From Circinella minor (taxonomy: Eukaryota; Mucoromycota; Mucoromycetes; Mucorales; Lichtheimiaceae): a DNA stretch of 48,032 bases. The DNA is taken from the NCBI GenBank assembly GCA_016758965.1, contig JAEPRB010000281.1:1-48032 (forward strand), written 5' to 3'. A model generated the notes under the pieces. It worked only from the letters and a program-made list of their open reading frames with translations. It ran no database searches and was not told the origin of the DNA. Below are positions 10,542 to 25,000 of this stretch, piece by piece. The translations under genes were made by a program, and so were the position numbers. Numbering within the stretch: the first letter of the stretch is position 1; the number at the start of each line of letters is the position of its first letter.

Positions 10542-10969
10542 AGGGAATTGCTACGGACACCCACTTTTATGTTTTTTTCAAAAGGCACACAACAATTTGA
10601 TATAAATACATCGTACCCAACCATTTATACACCATTTATACAGTTATTATCATTATATCACTTGAAAATGTTTATGAAACCTATTAATTCAACTTTCTCT
10701 GAAGAACAACGTTCAATATTTTTTTTATCTTTTCTCACTATATCATTATGTACACAAGTGGGAGTAGTAGCCCTTATAAAGACGAGACAAACGAGGAATA
10801 ATGTATACTTTTAATGTTACAGACATATGAGCGGTCAAATAAGGACCATTGATGTTGATAACGCTATTACGTATTATAATTTATATGGTTTAAGAACTTA
10901 TTTCAATTATAACTTTCTATTTGTGGGATGTTCGTAAGTCAAAATATGGAGCGTACATAGCAATTCCCT
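10542..10969. mobile_element. 428 bp non-autonomous MULE derivative (MITE)
   Basis: The left end AGGGAATTGCTACGGACAC is nearly identical to the left end of the 221-4494 element. The right end, 10922-10969, matches that element's right end over about 46 bases, including both core boxes (GTTCGTAAG and the CATAGCAATTCCCT end). The interior is unrelated and has no transposase motif. It was probably mobilised by a full-length relative. No clear target duplication is visible. Confidence 0.75.
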
Positions 10970-11426
10970 TGCTTTTATTGTCTGAACATTGTTTGATACA
11001 ACATTGGCTAATATCTTTAACAACGGTAATCGGCTTGATTTGATCAATGATTACATTTTCGGCAGCACGTCTATTATATTTGAATAACGTTCGGCTTTGT
11101 ATATTAGACTGCGCTTATTGTTTTTTTTACAGAGTGCGAGATATATTATTGTTATTATTGATTTACTTTGTTTAGTTGTTGAATTTGTAAAGATATTACT
11201 AGGGCTGGGAGTATTGGGTATATGTATCATTGATTGTTGTCTCACTTCTTTTATTAAGACGTGATTGATTATGTATGTATTGAGCAAAAAAAGGTAATTA
11301 GGCTTAAAAACATCACTATCAATTTGCTTTAAAAAATAAATGTACATATACGTCGTATTGAATATTTTAATCCCAAAAGAGAAAGCGATAAGAATTATTG
11401 GATGCAAGAAGGAAGGGGGATAGATA
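10970..11426. other. No gene seen
   Basis: AT-rich sequence. A 118-codon minus-strand open frame (11407-11051) has no start context or domain I recognise and I do not call it. Confidence 0.35.
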
Positions 11427-11523
11427 AATTCACCCCCGGATTTTGCAAGCTGACACTTCCTTCAAAAAAGTTGCAGAGCTCGGGTTTTCAAATTAGCGGG
11501 AGTGCAAAAACTGGGGTCTACTG
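11427..11523. mobile_element. Very short palindromic element, possible pogo-type MITE remnant
   Basis: The right end read inward starts CAGTAGACCCCAG and continues TTTTTGCA. The left side near 11431 reads CACCCCCGGATTTTGCA. The ends pair imperfectly and a TA follows the right end at 11524. CAGTAGACCC is typical of pogo/Tigger-like ends. The left boundary is uncertain. Confidence 0.35.
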
Positions 11524-11525
11524 TA

Positions 11526-11961
11526 TTGGTCTTTATTAAAAAGTATACTGCGCTAGGTATAATGCGTTGGTTATTTCTTTTTAATATCCATAACTTTCGT
11601 ATTATTATTGGACAGGAAAATGAAGATAGGTAGCAAGTCGAGTCGTATGATAAAAACGTTGTCTTATACGTAATTTTTATTTTTGAAGGTTTTTGGTGAG
11701 ATTGATGTTGAGATGGAGTCACTGGTTAAGATGTATAGCATGGTCGTCTGTTACTTTTCGGTTTTGATAAGATAATGTTGAATGCTTCATTGGACAAAGA
11801 TTTTCGTTTGGAACTATCTTGCATATTGTTGCAGGTAGTGAAAGGCAGTGTTCATTTAACGATATCCAATAATAGATAAAATTTCGTCAAAGTACCAACA
11901 AATCCTTGTAATGACTCTATTGATGATGGTGCCTTTAGACTGTAGTATAAATTAAACATGA
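11526..11961. other. No gene seen
   Basis: Two short minus-strand readings (about 11850-11740 and 11722-11560) have a protein-like Lys/Ser/Pro composition but carry stops and match no family I know. They could be remnants of a larger element. Confidence 0.3.
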
Positions 11962-11963
11962 TA

Positions 11964-12733
11964 CCGTCACTGCTCGCTATAACGATACCACCTGTAAGAT
12001 GAAAAGGCCATCGTTATATCGAATAATCGTTATAACGAATTCTTGATTTAAGTTATACTGATCGGGTAAAATTCTATCCATATGTACTCGACCTCATATG
12101 TATCTAATATAGCTTGCAAAAAGAAGAAAAGCTCTAAAACATTATATAGTTTATACGTAAATAAGCTATAAAAGTACAACAATTATTTTTTTCTTTGTTC
12201 GTACAATTTTCTTCATTATGATAAATAAGCCTTGATTTATTACTTCTATTTAATTGCAACCATATTATCACATATAATTAATGCTGAGATGCCCTATAAG
12301 AAAAAAATGTGACCGTCGTACTAAAGCGTCAAAAACTTTCTATTGTTTATAAAGTCATGGAAATTAACAAAGTATAAGTTGGACTTACATAGTCGACAAA
12401 AAACAAATCTGATTTTCATATAAAGGGAAGCAGAAGTAGGATATCGCTGGTTTTTTTTTCTTTCGGAAAGGACGCTTGAAGATAAATTTGACAAAAAATG
12501 TTTACGAACTAAAGTTAGAAGAACAAAAAATGTCCAGTAACAAATTATTTCCTTTTTTTAAATATAAGTACACATACCATTTGGCCACTCGATATAACGA
12601 TATTTTTGCTGAAATCAGATATCATGATAGAAAATTAACAATATTTCCCTGCTTAACCTGTTTTGGGCCCCAAAACACTATCGCTATATCAAAATATCGT
12701 TATATCGAATATCGTTATAGCGAGCGGTGACAG
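11964..12733. mobile_element. 770 bp pogo/Tigger-like MITE with TA target duplication
   Basis: The left end CCGTCACTGCTCGCTATAA and the reverse complement of the right end CTGTCACCGCTCGCTATAA agree at all but two positions, continuing into CGATA. Both ends are flanked by TA (11962-11963 and 12734-12735). The TATAACGA motif recurs just inside both ends in both orientations (for example about 12013-12041 and 12585-12600). CTCG-TATAACGA ends and TA duplications are characteristic of pogo-family elements. No transposase remains. Confidence 0.75.
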
Positions 12734-12735
12734 TA

Positions 12736-13098
12736 TACATTTCATCCGCAGCGAGTTTTGTAATAAAAAAATCAAGTATCAACCCTAAAATAATGTTTAG
12801 AGTATAAGTATCAAGGGTTTACTAAGAATCCGAGTTTCTTGCTGTTTATTAATACTTGCCTACGTATTACTTATCATTTCCTCGTTTTATCCTTGTGCCT
12901 TCAACAAATTCTAAGGATGGTCCATAATAAAGTCCATATAATAAAGTGATTGTGCTGTCAGAACGCTGCCTTGTTATATATCCATGTTTTGATTCCTCAT
13001 TTGTAACACTAGTCCTATTTATAAGTATTTAAAATAATGAATACCATTTGAATAATAAATCAATAGAGTACACTTACCATCTAAACAAAATTCCTTTA
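12736..13098. other. No gene seen
   Basis: AT-rich spacer between two small inverted-repeat elements. No coding or structural signal was recognised. Confidence 0.4.
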
Positions 13099-13341
13099 CA
13101 ACCAACCCCCAGGTTTTGAACACCTTAAATTTCCAGACATTTTGGTATTTTCCTATTTGAATAATGATTCATAGGAATACTATACACAATTATTAAATTT
13201 TAGTATAGTCTAGTCTTGATAGCGCAACTTCCCTAAAAACCTTAATGCAAGTTGCAAGTTAAGATTCTATTGAGTATTTTTAACATTTCCCAAATCAAAG
13301 GGTATGCCAAAAGTGAGAGGTGCAGAAACGGAGGTTGACTG
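13099..13341. mobile_element. About 243 bp degenerate inverted-repeat element
   Basis: The left end CAACCAACCCCCAGGTTTTG resembles the reverse complement of the right end CAGTCAACCTCCGTTTCTG, with several mismatches. TA precedes the left end; the right flank reads TG. This looks like an old pogo-type MITE. The pairing is weak, so the call is tentative. Confidence 0.4.
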
Positions 13342-13604
13342 TGTCTGGATCATCAAATAATCCTGATAATATGGGGTCAATGAACCTTTGACATAACTTG
13401 AACTCAAGGACATCCTTTTTGATATCTTGGTTAGGTAATTTTTCGATCTTATAAAAAAATAAATTATTATTATTTTAACCTTTACCCTTCCTCATCAGTG
13501 TTAAATAAATAGTAATTAAAATATATTTTACAGTTCGGTCACACATTTCAAAAGCTTACTAACATTTTAAGAAGAGGCAATTACGGTTGCTTTTCTTTAC
13601 TGTG

Positions 13605-13800
13605 GATGTTAGCATCCCAAAGGGTTTTGATGACAGTGATTAGGAGAGCTGAGCCATTTGATTTTCTGAATAAAAACAACAATTCGGTGAAAAGATTATG
13701 TCTATTATTGAAACTTGTGTGCATTGGTAATGTAATGATGAAACAAGCTCTGGCCTTGATCGATAATACCATGCGATAAATATTAGTATCAAATGGAATC
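13605..13800 (+). pseudogene. Truncated copy of the last exon of the 8.0 kb gene
   Basis: Matches 9668-9861 over about 195 bases at roughly 80% identity by eye, on the same strand. The first 24 bases are identical. A one-base insertion after the shared GGGTTTT shifts the frame and brings early stops, and the region matching the parent's MRPIS reads ATGCGATAA. No sequence from earlier exons is recognisable upstream. Confidence 0.85.
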
Positions 13801-15686
13801 TAAAGATCTGTCGCATTTTTTTTTTGTTCCGTCATTATAATTATAGACACGAGGAATCAAAGTTCTAACAGTGTTATAGTAAAGAAAGTAAAAGAGAAGT
13901 ATTGCAATAAAAAGTAATGGTATGAAAATACAGCACAAAAGACCACTGTAATAAAGCTAGACACTTTTATTTTTTATGTTTGGTGTCCAACGTTATGATC
14001 GGTTATAGTTTTTATTTTATATTACAATATATATTATTAATTGTATTATCGATTTCATCATCATTATCCAGCGTTATTTATCTGTATACAGAAAATATAT
14101 TGAATCTTTTTTTTTTAGTTCTTTAATTAGCCTTATTTATCATTATTGCCTTCTCCAACATGATCAAACATATAATAGCTCGCTTTTTCTAATCTACTTA
14201 TACAAACGGAGACTCTCACTTTTCACATGATGCTAACAATAAGTTTATGTTTTGTGATCAGTTTAATTCATAAAACAATGTAATATCGGACATCCTCATA
14301 TTGTCTTCGTAAGGAAGAATTGACAGTATAGGTCGTTTCCTTGTTGATATTAGATTCGTTTCATCTTTGCCGAAGGTTGTTTCTTAATATCAAAACAAAA
14401 ATGTCGCATCGCGTATAAGTTCATCATTATTTTGTTGCTTTTTTTTCATTTTTCTGATACTCTTTTACTCCTAAAGATTGTTTTTATTTATTTTCTTTCT
14501 ATTTGATGTTAATGGGAATGGTATTCGTATGTTGTTGTTGTTGTTGGTGATATCCAAATATTTGATTTTCAACATGATGAAATATTTTTTAAACATACAG
14601 TATATCCGTAAATTGACCCGTGTTAGCATTATCCTTCAATGAACATCCATTTTGAATGAACTCTTTGTTTTTATGCAAACAAGCCCAAAGTTCTACATAT
14701 TCAAAATACCATATACACTACTCTCTTTGTCGTTCTGGTTTTTTGTTTTTCTCTTCTTGAATTTACTAACGTTAAAAAAAAAATAAAAACTGTTCAATAA
14801 TTCATTTTTTACCTTTCCATCTTTAAACAAACCTCTTTTGATTCATATGAATGTTTATGAAAGTTGTGATTCAATAATTCACCTTTTCTTTTTATATCAA
14901 AAAAAAAAAACTTTTTAACGCATGTTAAAATAAACAAGTGTTTTTCTTCATTTTTCCCTCACATTGGAAGATGGGGTAAAAAGAATTAAGCGCTGTGAAA
15001 AAGAGAGGCTTTAATTTTGTTAGACTTTGGGGGGAGGGAATCTTTTGTGTAACTTTGGGGAGTTACCAATCAACCAGAAATTCGATCAACTTCTACTGCT
15101 CATCCCCGTGACAACAAATCAAATTATTTGTGATTCTATGCAACAAAGATAATTAAGTAAGAATTCTATTTCAGTATGGGCACATTGGCTAATTTTTAAA
15201 GCGGATAAATTTAGATGGAATGATATCAATGTACAAAACAAAATAATTTTATTGTAGGAACAAAGGATATCAAGGGATCAAAATAAAGGAGAAATTTTTT
15301 TATAAAAAAAAATAGTCTAGTTTTTGATTAATTATTACGTAGTTAAATAACTCCCTCCATATCAAATATATATGATAAAGGCTGGGGGGGGGGGTTATGA
15401 TTAATTGATGAAATATAGAATGTGCCCTGTGTTTTTTTTTATTCTTTTTTTTGTTTTCGACGACACAATGACTTTTATTTTTCCAACCAATAATATAGTC
15501 GTTCCCAGTTTTTGGTTGCCCAAAAAAAAACTACTTTTTTTTTTTAGGTCGTCACTTTTTTTTATTTTTTCTTGGCTTCTTTTCCCTTCTTTTATTATTA
15601 TTATTATTAATAAACACAAGATATAGTTTTCTTTTATATATATAAAAAGATCAAAATAAAAGAAAGAAAAAACAATAAAATAAACC
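13801..15686. other. Long intergenic region upstream of the Jmj gene
   Basis: No gene was recognised. It contains a decayed MULE end at about 14285-14342, a G11 run at about 15384-15394, many T/A homopolymers, and the presumed promoter of the gene starting at 15687. The 15.4-15.65 kb open frames on both strands are homopolymer-driven. Confidence 0.45.
14285..14342. repeat. Decayed MULE right end
   Basis: CTTCGTAAGGAA, then a T-G-A-C-A-G-T block and CGTTTCCTT, follow the order and spacing of the right end of the 221-4494 element (CCGTAAGGAA ... GATTTCCTT). No matching left end was found, so this is a solo remnant. Confidence 0.45.
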
Positions 15687-18091
<2,405 letters not shown>

Positions 18092-19117
18092 ATCATCTTT
18101 CATTTTTTTTTCTATCATAAACTATTATCCCCCTAACATATTCATTAATTCACTTATTATCATTTATTTTTCATTTTATTTCTCTTTCATCTTCCAAAGT
18201 ACCATAAAACACATTTCTTTTTCTTTTTACATACTTTTTACCTAATTAATTATTGTATTTACTTTTTTTTTTTTCCCATTTGTAAAATATTCTTTTTTTT
18301 TTCTCTTGTAACAAAAAAAAATTTAATCATTCATTTAGTTTTATATTATATATAGTCCTTTTCTCTCCCTATTCTTCACCTTTCGAATATTAAATATATA
18401 TACATAATGAAGAAAACACTGTATCTAACTGATGTGACTTATTGATGATATCTCTTTTTTTTTTTTGTTAATTCTCTGTCAAAGAGTAGAAATTGTTATA
18501 GAGGTTGACGAGGAGGAAATCTTTATTAAAAAAAAAGCAAATTATTAGTAACATTATCATTATTCGGTGCTGATTCCATTTTATGAATGAGAACATAAGC
18601 TCAGGGTGAGCGGCTGATGAAACAAATGAAATGTGCCGTTTGAAAAAAAAAAAGCAGCATGAATTTTTTGTTCTGCATATATTTTTTTACTCTTGCTTAC
18701 AAAATATATGGAAAGTAAAATAATTATATTTTTTTGGCCTTTATAATTAGTGAATAAAAATATGAATAATAAGTTGGATAACCATCTTTACCAGTATTCT
18801 TATCATCAATGCTTTATATCATCTGTATAAAAAGGAAGGAATCATGTGGATTTATCATTTGATTTCTTTTACGTAGCAAATACGTATGAAGACAACCATA
18901 AAGTTAAATACTATATTTTATAGAACTTTAACTGCTTTTTCAACTATAGTGAATGTGGAAAGAGTAAAATTGATTGTATATTGTACACACAACTTTTGAA
19001 AACAAAACAGCTTAGTAACTAAATCCAAACTCCACCTTTTTTTTTTCCACTTTTCTCTTCCCTTTTTTTTTTTTCTTTATTATACCACTTCACACCTCTT
19101 TTTTTTTTCTTCGAATT
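18092..19117. other. Intergenic region between Jmj and Vps15 genes
   Basis: Pyrimidine-rich 3' flank, then AT-rich sequence; the last 100 bases before the Vps15 ATG are T/C-rich, as in many fungal 5' leaders. No other gene was seen. Confidence 0.5.
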
Positions 19118-22054
19118 ATGGGCAATAAAATATCTACTGTCACTGCAATCGCTGGCATAGATAGTTATGTAAGCGAATTAGGTGACATTTATTATGAAAG
19201 AAGGTAATAATTTTTGTTTTTTGTTTTTTTTATTTTAGAGTCGTATTTATATATATTGATAAATACCATAATACGAATCCCTCCATTCAACTTTTTAATT
19301 ATCATTTTATAGTATTGGTAATGCGCGTTTTATGAAAACGATATGTGGACGACATAAAGATTCACTTGTCGTCGTAAAGATTTTCGTTAAATCTGATCCT
19401 CAACTTTCACTTTCAAAAAACGTTAAAAAATTACAAGGTGAACCCATTTTACTTTTTTAAAGAATAAAAGAGGAGGATTTTTATATACATTTGGAATTTT
19501 CTTTTTTTTTTTTTTCTTTCAACTCATTTAAAATATTCTCGACATCTTTCTTACATATCTATATATAGATGAACATGATGCTTTAATGGAAGTACCTAAT
19601 GCATTTTCTTGTCAACGTCTTCTCGAAACTGAAAAAGCAGCTTATATTGTACGACAATATTTTTATAGTAGTTTATATGATAGAATAAGGTATTAAAAAA
19701 AAAGCTTTGTAATATATTTTTTTTTTGTTATTATTATTTATATGTGGAAGATAATGTTATATCTATTAATTTGCCAAGCTTACAAATACATAACTCTCGT
19801 GATTCATCTATATATATATTAGTACTCGTCCATTTCTTACACTTATTGAAAAAAAATGGATTTCTTATCAAATTTTAAGAGGAATTGCAGATGCACATGC
19901 AAAAAATGTAAGTGTTAATGATTGTGGGGTAAAAAAAAAAGGGGGGGGGGTTGAGCGTTGATATATATATATGTATTTTAACTAACGTTTTGGTTGCTGG
20001 GGGGGGGAATACTATTATTTTAGATTTACCATGGTGATATAAAAACTGAGAATGTCATGGTAACATCATGGAATTGGGCTTATCTTGTTGATTTTGCATC
20101 TTATAAACCAACATATCTTCCTGAGGTAAAAAAAATAATAATATTTGAAGCATATGGATGAAAAAAAAAAAATTGACAACCTTTTTTTCCTTGCATAAGG
20201 ATGATCCAGCGGACTTTTTGTTTTTCTTTGATATGTCTTCAAGACGTAGTTGTTATATTGCACCTGAACGATTTTATCAATCCGGAACAGAAATTGATCA
20301 GCGTATGGTAAAGTAGTTTATTATCTTTTTTTCTTAAAGATATAATCATTATCAAGAGAAATCAAATGATATGATTCATTTAATTGAATTAAATTATAAT
20401 ATATTTTATAGAAAAATTTGGATATTGGAGATCAAATTAATGAATTGACACCAGAAATGGATATTTTTTCTGCTGGGTAAAAAAAAAAAAAAAAAAAGAA
20501 AAAGAATTATATACCCTTAATGAAACTTTAATTAACTAAAAAAGAAAAAATTGTTATATTAGATGTGTTATTGCAGAACTTTTCTTGGAAGGAACTTCAG
20601 TTTTTTCACTATCACAACTTTTTAAATATCGAGTGGATGAATATTCTCCAAATCAAACGTTAGATAAAATTGAAGATGAACATATAAGGGTAAGGGATGA
20701 TATATATGTATATAATTACATATAGAGAAATATTTTTAAAGCAAGAACGGGTCACATTTACAAGAATTATAATTTTTAGGATATGGTGAAGCATATGATT
20801 CAATTAGATCCAAAAACACGTTATACAGCAGATCGATATCTTACTGAATGGTAAAAAAATAGTAATTTCTCTTCTTTTTGATATTTTCGTTTATGTTGAT
20901 TCAAATTTGATGCATTCTTAATAATGAAAATTAATGTGAAACATATTATCAATATATATATAAATAGGTGTGATAAAGCTTTTCCTCGATATTTCTATAC
21001 ATTTTTACATCATTATATTAGTTCAGTTACAGATAAAGGTTATAATGTATCTTCTTCACAAGAACAACAGCAACACCAAAACTTTAATTCGATTAATGAA
21101 CAAGCTACATCCACAACTTTTATGTCTGGACTTAATCCTATTAACCATAAATTGACAGACGCAGATGAAAAAATTGAAAGAATTTATCACGATTTTGATA
21201 AAATTGCTTATTTTGTGGATGCCACTTTATCTCAAGAAGATTCTAATAATAATACTATGGGTCCAAGCTCACTTGTTGATGAGCGACGACGAACATTATC
21301 AGGTATGTCATTTCTTTTTTTTTTCTCTCTCTCTCTTTCTATTCCCCTTTTTCTTTGTAGCTTTTTTGATAATTATCTAGTTTGTAAATTTTTTTCTTTT
21401 CAAATTTTGGTTTCTCATTTTTATAATTGAACAAAAACAAATCTATCAAAAAAAAAAAAAAATAAACTATAAAAAATTTTAGACCTACCAAAGACCATTG
21501 CATCCGCGGTATGTTACTTCTTTTTTTTTTTTTTTTGTGACATTTTTTTAAAAACAAAAAAAAAAGACACTCTATTTTTAACTAAGGGTTTTATTAATAT
21601 GGGGGGGGGGTATTCATATGTGTTGATTGGGATTGGGGACGAATATATAGATAATTTTACCACCAACACTTAATATTCCTAATTATGAACCGGATCATGT
21701 ATCTTCAAATCGAACTGGATCTTCACGTAAACCTGGAGGTAAAAAAAAAATCTAATTTTTTTTTATTCTTAATAATAATACATTAGAATAATATTTAACT
21801 AAAATAAATAAAATAAAAATGATATTAGAACAGGGTTCACTTATATTTTTATCATTTGTATGTTCTTTAATACGAAACACGGCATATCCAAGTTCAAAAT
21901 TAAAAGCACTTGATATATTATTGGCATTAGGTGAACATTTACCAGATGATGTCAAGTTAGATCGATTAGTACCTTATCTTATGACTTTATTGACCGATGA
22001 AATAGCCTTGGTTCGTGCTAATGCCATTAAGACACTTACTCAAGTGGTAAGTAC

Positions 22055-22090
<36 letters not shown>

Positions 22091-25000
22091 ATGAAAGGGG
22101 GAGAGGTGAATAAGTTCAAATTATAATTAATTTCATATATATATATATATAGCTTTGTATGGTAGAATCAATTTCACCTATTAATGCACGTATATTTCCT
22201 GAATATATTCTTCCAAGTGTTCGTGAATTTGCAACTGATGAAGATGTTCTTGTTCGTACTACTTATGCAAGTTGTATCGCACTTTTAGCAGAAACTGCTC
22301 TTCGGTTTTTAGAAATGACTCAACTTTTAAAAAATAATAATGCCTATCTTTTAACAGATATTGATACTGAAGAACTTGATTTTGAGGTAATATTAATTTT
22401 TATTTGTTTCTATCTATTTTCATAATTGAATGCTTACTTTTTTTTTTTTTTATATAAAAAGTCAACATATGATTCATCACTTCAAGATTTAAAATCTGTT
22501 ATTCAAGAACAAGTAACAACTCTTTTGATTGATGGAGAAAGTAGTGTAAAAAGAGCATTATTATCCAATATTACATGTTTATGTGTATTCTTTGGAAGAC
22601 AAAAAGCAAATGATATTTTACTTAGTCATATGATTACTTATCTTAATGATAAAGATTGGATGCTTCGAAGGTATTTAAAAAATAATTATTACTTATTAAT
22701 TCATTTTTACTAACATGATTTTTTATTTAGTACATTTTTTGAAAGTATAAAAGGTGTTGGAACTTATGTTGGTGCAAGAAGTTTAGATGAATATATATTG
22801 CCTCTTATGATACAAGCATTGACAGGTAAGAAATATATATATATCTGTCTTTTTTCTCGTATTATTTATTTTACTAACCCTATATTTTATTCAATTATTT
22901 ATATAGATGCAGAAGAATTTGTTATAGAAAAAGTATTAAATTCATTAACAAGTTTAGCAGATTTAGATTTATTTAATAAGATTAAACTCTGGGAACTTAT
23001 TGGTACAGTTGCACCACTTATGTGTCATCCTAGTACTTGGATACGATATGGTAATATAATTTTTTTTTCTCATAAATTTTTAAAGAAAATGAAAAGAGAA
23101 ATTGATATATATTTATATATTATAATAGGTGCTATTGGTTTTATATCTTCAGCTTCAAAACATCTTTCAGAAACAGATTTATGGTGTATTGTATATCCTC
23201 GATTAATTCCCTTTTTAAAAACTGAAATTATTGAAATTGATGAAACCCATCTTGTTGAAAATGTCAAAGCTCCTGTAAGAACAAAATTAGTTTTCATAAA
23301 TAGAACAAGAAAAGGTTTAAACTAACATAATATATATTTAGTTATCACGTCAAGTTTATGAACGTGTTATTTCTTGGGCAGGAAAAGCTTCTTCAAGATC
23401 TCTTTATTGGCAAATATCTAAAACAAAGAAATCAAAAAATCTTAATGCTATTTTCCCAAGTTATCGTTCAGAAGGATATAATCAAACTAGTAAGTTAAAA
23501 AGGGCAAAAAAAACCCTCGACTTTACTATCATATAAATTATATTAATTCACTTTCTTTCCCCCCCCCTTCAAGATTGGCCACTTAAAGGTGCAAATAATG
23601 ATTTGAATCAATCTGAACAAACTCAACGATCTATGGAGTAAGTTTATATCGTTTTATTATACATTATATATATATAAAAAAATATTTTTTTTAAATTGCT
23701 TGGTTTGGCCGAAAAAGAGCGGGGGTTCTATTTTTTTTTTTAAAAAAAAACCACATATACTAATATATAATCTATATAAAAAAAGAGATGAAGGATATCT
23801 TGAAAGGCTACGAAATATTGGAATGAGTAGTGAAGATGAAGAAAAATTATTATTTATGCGTGAATACCTTTATAAAGTATCACGTTCAAAACTAAGGTTA
23901 GTTTTATTTGAATAGAAAATATACTAATAATTATGAGGAGATTAATAATAATTCTCTTTTTTTTAAAAAAAAATAGTCGTCCAAGAGGATTTGATGAATT
24001 TAGTATATTTGTAAGTAAAAAAGTTTCAAGAGTTTATATAACAAAAAGTATTATTATTAATTTGAAAATTAGAGTGGTGAGGTCTTTTTAAAAAGTATTG
24101 GTGTCACTCCAATGACAGTTTTTCTTCAAGATATTCCTAATGGTGTTACATCTCAATTGGTAAAAGTAAATTAAAGTATTATTCTTTTTATAATATATCA
24201 TCTAACTTTTTGCTTGTTATTTTTTATTAGACTGAACGAGGAGAAAAGTAAGAAATGATTTTTTTTTCTTATATGCTTATTTACTATTTATTTTTTGTTT
24301 ATTAACAATCAAAAAAAATAGAAGTGGTTTAATGCAAACTCAATCAAAACAAGATCTATGTAAATTAAATCGTGTTGCAAGTGAACCACATGTACAAGCG
24401 ATACTTCCTGGTTTAATAGATGAAGGATCAAAACAAGTAGATAACATATCTTTAAATGACGGTGATGATCGTGGTACTATTCGATCAGCACCCACTCCAC
24501 GTGCAAATCGATTTAGTGAAGTTGAACCAAGAATTGAAGGTAAATTATTATAAGCTATCTTATATATATAATATTAACATCATAGAATAACTAAATAAAT
24601 TAGGTGCTATGTTGACTACATCAAAATCAACTGGAACTTATCCTGAAAATGATCCAGAACTTAAAACGTCTACAGGTACATTATAATTTATTTGTTATAT
24701 GTATTTATTGGTTCTTGTTGACAACAATAATTTAAATTTATTTATTCATTTATAGTGGGTTATGAACATTTAAAAACTTTACTTACAAAAGTTGCACAAG
24801 AAGCATTTCCTCCTCATATGCCAGGTTAGTAATTTAAACTTTTTTTTTTTCGTATAATTATATTAAATATCAATGATTATATATATGAATAGAATTTACT
24901 GGAGATCCTGCTGTTATGAAGCGTATTCGACGACTTCCACAAGGATCTTCTTCATTTCGAAGTATTAATAGTTGGAAACCAGAAGGTAAATAAATTCACA

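Noticed and set aside
10548..10814. 88-codon open frame inside the 428 bp MITE
   Set aside because: It begins within the terminal repeat and shows no domain; a chance frame in non-coding element DNA.
11051..11407. 118-codon minus-strand open frame
   Set aside because: Composition is unremarkable for AT-rich DNA and no family or splice structure supports it.
12476..12730. 84-codon open frame inside the 770 bp MITE
   Set aside because: It runs into the inverted repeat, whose repeated motif produces the Tyr/Arg-rich end; not protein-like.
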